DNA from: Chloroflexota bacterium
GTDB taxonomy: Bacteria > Chloroflexota > UBA11872 > VXOZ01
Direction of reading: 5' to 3'
Assembly: GCA_022824225.1 (NCBI GenBank)
Contig: JAJEAH010000059.1
Location: 1 to 39,257 of the forward strand
DNA length: 39,257 bases
Shown here piece by piece: positions 35,309-39,257 of this stretch (its first letter is position 1; each line of letters begins with the position of its first letter). The notes below the pieces were generated by a model that had not been told where the DNA came from, did no database searches, and worked only from the letters and a program-made list of their open reading frames with translations. The position numbers and the translations under genes are program-made.

Positions 35309-38300
35309 TATTCGTGGTGCTCTCGACCCTGAAGGTTGATGCCGCCCAGATCCGGGAGACCGTCCGCTTCGCCTTCTTCGGGGAAGCGGATTTCTTCTTC
35401 GTTCTCGTTGAGAACTTCCACTGCCAGGGCGAGGCTCTGTAGCTCTTTGACAAGAACTTTGAATGACTCCGGTATGCCCGGTTGGAGCACTTCTTCCCCT
35501 TTGACAATGGCTTCATAGGTCTTGACACGGCCATGCACGTCGTCAGACTTGACCGTGAGCATTTCTTGCAGTGTGTGCGCGGCGCCGTAGGCTTCCAACG
35601 CCCAGACTTCCATTTCGCCGAAGCGCTGGCCGCCAAATTGGGCCTTGCCGCCCAGGGGCTGCTGCGTGATGAGCGAATAGGGGCCGGTGGAGCGCGCGTG
35701 CACCTTGTTTTCCACGAGGTGGGCGAGCTTGAGCATGTACACCCAACCCACCGTGACCTCTTGGTCGAAGGCCTCGCCGGTGCGCCCGTCGTAGAGCGTA
35801 TCCTTGCCGGAATTGGGCAGGCCCGCGGCTTCCAACGCGTCTTCGATTTCATTCTCGGTCGCGCTGTCGAATACCGGCACGACGGCCTGGTAACCGAGTT
35901 CGTGGGCAGCCCAGCCGAGGTGGGCTTCCAGGATTTGACCGAGGTTCATGCGTGAAGGCGCGCCCAGCGGACTCAAGACGATGTCCACCGGCGTGCCGTC
36001 GGCGAGATGAGGCATGTCCTCAACGGGCATGATGCGCGCCACCACGCCCTTGTTGCCGTGGCGGCCCGCCATCTTATCGCCCGCCATGAGCTTGCGCTTG
36101 GAGGCAACCGACACCCGCACCATCTCGTTGACGCCGTTGGATAGCTCGTCGCCCAGGTCCTTATTGAACTTCTGGACGTCCACCACCTTGCCGTGCTCGC
36201 CGGCCGGCATGCGCTTGGAGGTGTCCTTTACGTCACGGGCGTCTTTACCGAAAATGGCGCGCAACAGACGGTCCTCGCCGGTGAGGTCGGTCTCGCCTTT
36301 GGGCGTAACCTTACCCACCAGAATGTCGTCGGGATGGACCTCCGCGCCGACGTAGATGACTCCGTTTTCGTCCAGGTTGCGCAAGGCTTCCTCGGCGACA
36401 TTGGGTATGTCCCGTGTGATTTCCTCGGGTCCCAGTTTGGTGTCCCGGGCCTCGCACTCATATTTCTCCACGTGAACCGAAGTAAAGTAGTCTTCCTGCA
36501 CCACGCGGTCGCTGATGATAATGGCGTCCTCGTAGTTGCTGCCTTCCCAGAACATGAAGGCGCAGAGCACGTTCTGTCCCAGGGCCAACTGGCCGCTATC
36601 GGTGGAAGAGCTATCCGCCAGCGGCTGGCCGGCCGCTACACGCTCGCCCTTGCGCACGATGGCGCGCTGGTTGAAGCAGGTAGCCGCGTTCGTGCGGGCG
36701 AATTTCTTCAGGGGATGCGTGTGCACCTGACCGTCGTCCCCCAACACCTCCACTTCACGGGCGGTCGCCTTGCTCACGATGCCGTCTACGGCGGCGCAGA
36801 GCACCTGCCCGGAGTCGGCCGCGGCCTTGGCCTCCATGCCGGTGGCTACCAGCGGCGCTTCCGGCGTGAGCAGCGGCACCGCCTGGCGCTGCATGTTGGC
36901 GCCCATCAAGGCGCGATTGGCGTCGTCGTGTTCCAGGAATGGTATGAGCGACGTGGGCACGCTCACGATCTGCTTGGGCGAAACGTCCATGAAGTCTATG
37001 CGCTCCGGCAGTTCTTGCAGGAATTGCCCGCCGGCGCGGCACGCAACGCGGTCTTCCACAAACTCACCCACGTCATTCACGCGGGCGTTGGCCTGCGAAA
37101 CGACGTAGAGGTCTTCCTCGTCGGCGGAAAGATAGGAGACACCGTCCGCGGCCATGCTGGCATAGGGACGCACGGCAATTTCCACGCCGTCCAGGCCGGC
37201 CTCTTGCAAGGCGGTAACGTCCGCGGCGCCGATCACCGTGCCGGCGGAAAGGACGACGCTATTGCCGCTCGTCACGTCGGCGGTGACCGTGTGTCCCAAG
37301 AGATTGGCGCCGTCGCCCTGTAGAGTCAGGGACTTGTACACGTGCCGGTAGGGAGTCTCGATGAAGCCGTAGTCATTCACCCGCCCGTAGCTGGCCAAGC
37401 TGCCGATGAGGCCGATGTTCGGGCCTTCCGGCGTCTCGATGGGGCAGATGCGGCCGTAGTGTGAGTGGTGCACGTCGCGCACGTCGAAGCCGGCGCGGTC
37501 GCGGGAAAGGCCGCCCGGGCCCATGGCCGAGAGGCGGCGCTTGTGCCCCAACTCGGAAAGCGGGTTCGTCTGGTCCATGAATTGGGAAAGCTGGCTGCCG
37601 CCAAAGAACTCGCGCACCGCGGCCACCACCGGCCGGGTATTGATGAGCGCCGCCGGCGTGACCGTGGCCGGGTCTTGCAGCGTCATGCGCTCTTTGATGA
37701 CACGCTCCATGCGCAGCAGGCCGATGCGGAACTGGTTCTGCAGCAGTTCGCCTACGGCGCGGACCCGCCGGTTGCCCAGATGGTCGATGTCGTCCGGCGG
37801 ATGCTGCGAGGTGTTGAGCTCGATGAGCCGCCGCACGATGTACACCAGGTCTTCCGGTGTCAACGTGCGCACGTCCGGTGACGTGGGCATCTGCAGGCGC
37901 TTGTTCAGCTTATAGCGCCCCACCCGGCCCAGGTCGTAGCGCCGGGAGTTGAAAAACGTCGACTCGATGAGGTTCTTGGCGTTTTCCAGCGTGACCGGAT
38001 CGCCGGGCCGGATGCGCTTGTAAACCTCGCGCAAGCCAGTCTCATGGGAGTTCGACGGATCGCGGCGCTGGGCGCCGTCCTGCCCGCCGATGGTCGTGGC
38101 AATGAACGGATGGTCCGGGTCGGTGTCTATGTCCTGAAAGAGGTCGAATATCTCTGAGTCCGAGCCGTAGCCCACGGCGCGCAGGAGCGCCGTCACCGGA
38201 ATGGTCCGGCGTTTATCTACTTTAACGGTAAGAATGTCTTTGGCGCTGGTCTCGAATTCCAGCCACGCCCCGCGATTGGGGATGAGCTTGGCGCTGTAGA

Positions 38301-38811
38301 GAAAGCGGCTGCCGGAGGGGTCCTCGCGCCGGGTATAGTATACTCCGGGTGAGCGCACCAACTGGCTAACGACCACGCGCTCGGTACCGTTGTAGATGAA
38401 GGTGCCGGCCGTGCTCATGAGCGGAAAGTCGCCCATGAATACGGTCATTTCCTTGATCTCGCCGGTCTGCTTGATGAGCAGTTTGGCTTTCACACGCAGC
38501 GGCGACTGGAATGTGAGATCGCGTTTGCGGCAGTCGTTCTCGTCATAGGGCGGCCGGTCGAATGGATTCTCCGGCACCTCGAAGCTCAATTCGAAGTTCC
38601 TACCGGTAAAGTCCTCGATAGGTGAAATCTCAGCGAAAACCTCGCGCAGGCCATCGGTCTGAAACCAGCGGAAGGATCGCATTTGCAGTTCTATAAGGTC
38701 AGGTAGCGGTAAAATTTCAGGCAACTTGCCATAGTTGCGTTGCTCGCGCCCGACGGACGACGATGGCGTCCCAGGGACGGAATCATGCAATGCGTTACCG
38801 CTCATGGCCAT
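35308..38811 (-). CDS. rpoB: DNA-directed RNA polymerase beta subunit
   Basis: Second catalytic subunit of RNA polymerase, 1167 residues from ATG 38811. Landmarks: the rifampicin pocket [20 protein letters not shown] and [95 protein letters not shown] and the C-terminal [22 protein letters not shown]. At the E. coli 516, 526 and 531 equivalents it has Asp, His and Ser, so the common resistance substitutions are absent. Start chosen from AGAGGA eight bases upstream; a TTG at 38835 is less likely. No rplJ/rplL genes precede it within the window; the 440 bp upstream end in repeats. Confidence 0.97.
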   Translation of the reverse strand: MAMSGNALHDSVPGTPSSSVGREQRNYGKLPEILPLPDLIELQMRSFRWFQTDGLREVFAEISPIEDFTGRNFELSFEVPENPFDRPPYDENDCRKRDLTFQSPLRVKAKLLIKQTGEIKEMTVFMGDFPLMSTAGTFIYNGTERVVVSQLVRSPGVYYTRREDPSGSRFLYSAKLIPNRGAWLEFETSAKDILTVKVDKRRTIPVTALLRAVGYGSDSEIFDLFQDIDTDPDHPFIATTIGGQDGAQRRDPSNSHETGLREVYKRIRPGDPVTLENAKNLIESTFFNSRRYDLGRVGRYKLNKRLQMPTSPDVRTLTPEDLVYIVRRLIELNTSQHPPDDIDHLGNRRVRAVGELLQNQFRIGLLRMERVIKERMTLQDPATVTPAALINTRPVVAAVREFFGGSQLSQFMDQTNPLSELGHKRRLSAMGPGGLSRDRAGFDVRDVHHSHYGRICPIETPEGPNIGLIGSLASYGRVNDYGFIETPYRHVYKSLTLQGDGANLLGHTVTADVTSGNSVVLSAGTVIGAADVTALQEAGLDGVEIAVRPYASMAADGVSYLSADEEDLYVVSQANARVNDVGEFVEDRVACRAGGQFLQELPERIDFMDVSPKQIVSVPTSLIPFLEHDDANRALMGANMQRQAVPLLTPEAPLVATGMEAKAAADSGQVLCAAVDGIVSKATAREVEVLGDDGQVHTHPLKKFARTNAATCFNQRAIVRKGERVAAGQPLADSSSTDSGQLALGQNVLCAFMFWEGSNYEDAIIISDRVVQEDYFTSVHVEKYECEARDTKLGPEEITRDIPNVAEEALRNLDENGVIYVGAEVHPDDILVGKVTPKGETDLTGEDRLLRAIFGKDARDVKDTSKRMPAGEHGKVVDVQKFNKDLGDELSNGVNEMVRVSVASKRKLMAGDKMAGRHGNKGVVARIMPVEDMPHLADGTPVDIVLSPLGAPSRMNLGQILEAHLGWAAHELGYQAVVPVFDSATENEIEDALEAAGLPNSGKDTLYDGRTGEAFDQEVTVGWVYMLKLAHLVENKVHARSTGPYSLITQQPLGGKAQFGGQRFGEMEVWALEAYGAAHTLQEMLTVKSDDVHGRVKTYEAIVKGEEVLQPGIPESFKVLVKELQSLALAVEVLNENEEEIRFPEEGEADGLPDLGGINLQGREHHE

Positions 38812-38879
38812 AATTGCTTTCCTCTCTCGAAACAAGGGAACTGTCCGCAGCGACTATTGCGCCAGGGTACACTATTCCC

Positions 38880-38908
38880 ATGGTACCAGTTTGGGCGCGC
38901 GGGAACAA
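38880..38908 (-). promoter_or_regulatory. Candidate promoter for rpoBC
   Basis: On minus, TTGTTC (38908-38903) and TACCAT (38885-38880) are separated by exactly 17 bp, about 70 bp upstream of the rpoB ATG. Both hexamers are imperfect (three and four matches). If used, rpoBC would have its own promoter independent of any ribosomal-protein operon upstream. Confidence 0.35.
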
Positions 38909-39074
38909 CTTCCGGCGGGTGGGGAAGCAGGGATAGGCTTGCGTAGGTAGAGGCTTCCAAGCGCTGCAGGCAGCGTTCAAGTCTGGTGACGCTCGAGCCG
39001 GGCAGCCACCAACCCAGGCGGCGCCCAAGCCAGACCGCCAACAGGCCAGACTGCCAATAGGCCGGGCGGCGGTT

Positions 39075-39214
39075 TATGTCATTTCTATGTTGTAGAAGGC
39101 GGGGAGACGGGGGGTGAGAGGAAGCGCGAAGGGTGTATCGAATGTCATTCCGAACGGAGCGCAGCGCAGAGAGGAATCTAAGGAGCCGCGCCAAGCGGGC
39201 GGCACGTTGCGCGG
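39075..39214. repeat. Dispersed repeat, right copy (inverted relative to left end)
   Basis: Reverse complement of 1-144 with about ten differences. The stretch 38909-39074 between the rpoBC promoter candidate and this repeat shows no gene, apart from short purine-rich and 'ccaggc/ccagac' iterations near 39008-39066. Confidence 0.85.
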
Positions 39215-39246
39215 GCGCTAGATTCCTCGCAGGGCTCGGAATGACA
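39143..39246. repeat. Palindromic repeat module at right end (MITE- or REP-like)
   Basis: TGTCATTCCGA (39143-39153) is complementary to TCGGAATGACA (39236-39246), and GAGGAATCTA (39171-39180) to TAGATTCCTC (39219-39228). The arms enclose a 38-base GC-rich loop, giving a ~104-bp hairpin element without coding capacity. The left end of the window holds only one arm of the same module. Confidence 0.75.
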
Positions 39247-39257
39247 AAAGACAGGGA

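Overview
The window looks like a chromosomal segment, probably a complete metagenomic contig, from a GC-rich bacterium most likely in the Chloroflexota. The clues are inferential: a secreted protein carries the 'GGLxRFGYP...VQYFxRxRLE' repeat that I associate with exported Chloroflexota proteins; solute-binding lipoproteins have Tat-type signals; and RpoC carries a large N-terminal coiled-coil insertion. No rRNA, tRNA, CRISPR array, phage gene or transposase was found.

Layout. Positions 1-144 and 39075-39214 are near-identical copies of a dispersed repeat in inverted orientation, so the sequence starts and stops in repeats. From 275 to 4745 (plus strand) come a GNAT acetyltransferase and two paralogous Tat/lipoprotein solute-binding proteins. 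The second follows a 610-bp AT-richer leader holding a hairpin and two tiny ORFs with strong Shine-Dalgarno sites. A fused membrane/spermidine-synthase-like protein (minus) is divergent from glycerate 2-kinase (plus). Next come a LysM membrane protein, a secreted Asp-box protein and pyruvate kinase (8041-11631), then an uncharacterised protein with a deacetylase-like core, ribose-5-phosphate isomerase B, an AAC(6')-like acetyltransferase, a methyltransferase, transaldolase, glucose-6-phosphate isomerase, glucose-6-phosphate dehydrogenase and prolyl-tRNA synthetase, all on plus (11787-22437).

After a repeat-filled convergent spacer (22575-22693) the strand switches. Reading leftward on minus are pdhA, pdhB, pdhC, lpd, an SMP-30/gluconolactonase-like protein and an NmrA-like protein. 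A terminator-like hairpin separates pdhC from lpd. dtd (plus) is divergent from pdhA and convergent with rpoC; a strong two-sided terminator hairpin lies between dtd and rpoC. rpoB-rpoC occupy 30603-38811 on minus.

How the genes fit together. Pgi, Zwf, RpiB and Tal cover parts of upper glycolysis and the pentose phosphate pathway. Pyruvate kinase feeds pyruvate to the PdhABC-Lpd complex. Glycerate kinase brings glycerate into lower glycolysis. The two binding proteins may deliver sugars, but no permease or ATPase is present here.

Most noteworthy non-textbook signals: a possible attenuator in the rpoB-rpoC spacer, with mutually exclusive hairpins beginning at the rpoB stop codon; the mini-ORF leader before the second binding protein; an acidic insertion in pyruvate kinase; a coiled-coil insertion and a C-terminal heptapeptide repeat in RpoC; an E2 with HxxxYG in place of HxxxDG; and the repeat structures at the ends and at 22.6 kb. 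All calls come from reading the sequence; no database search was run.
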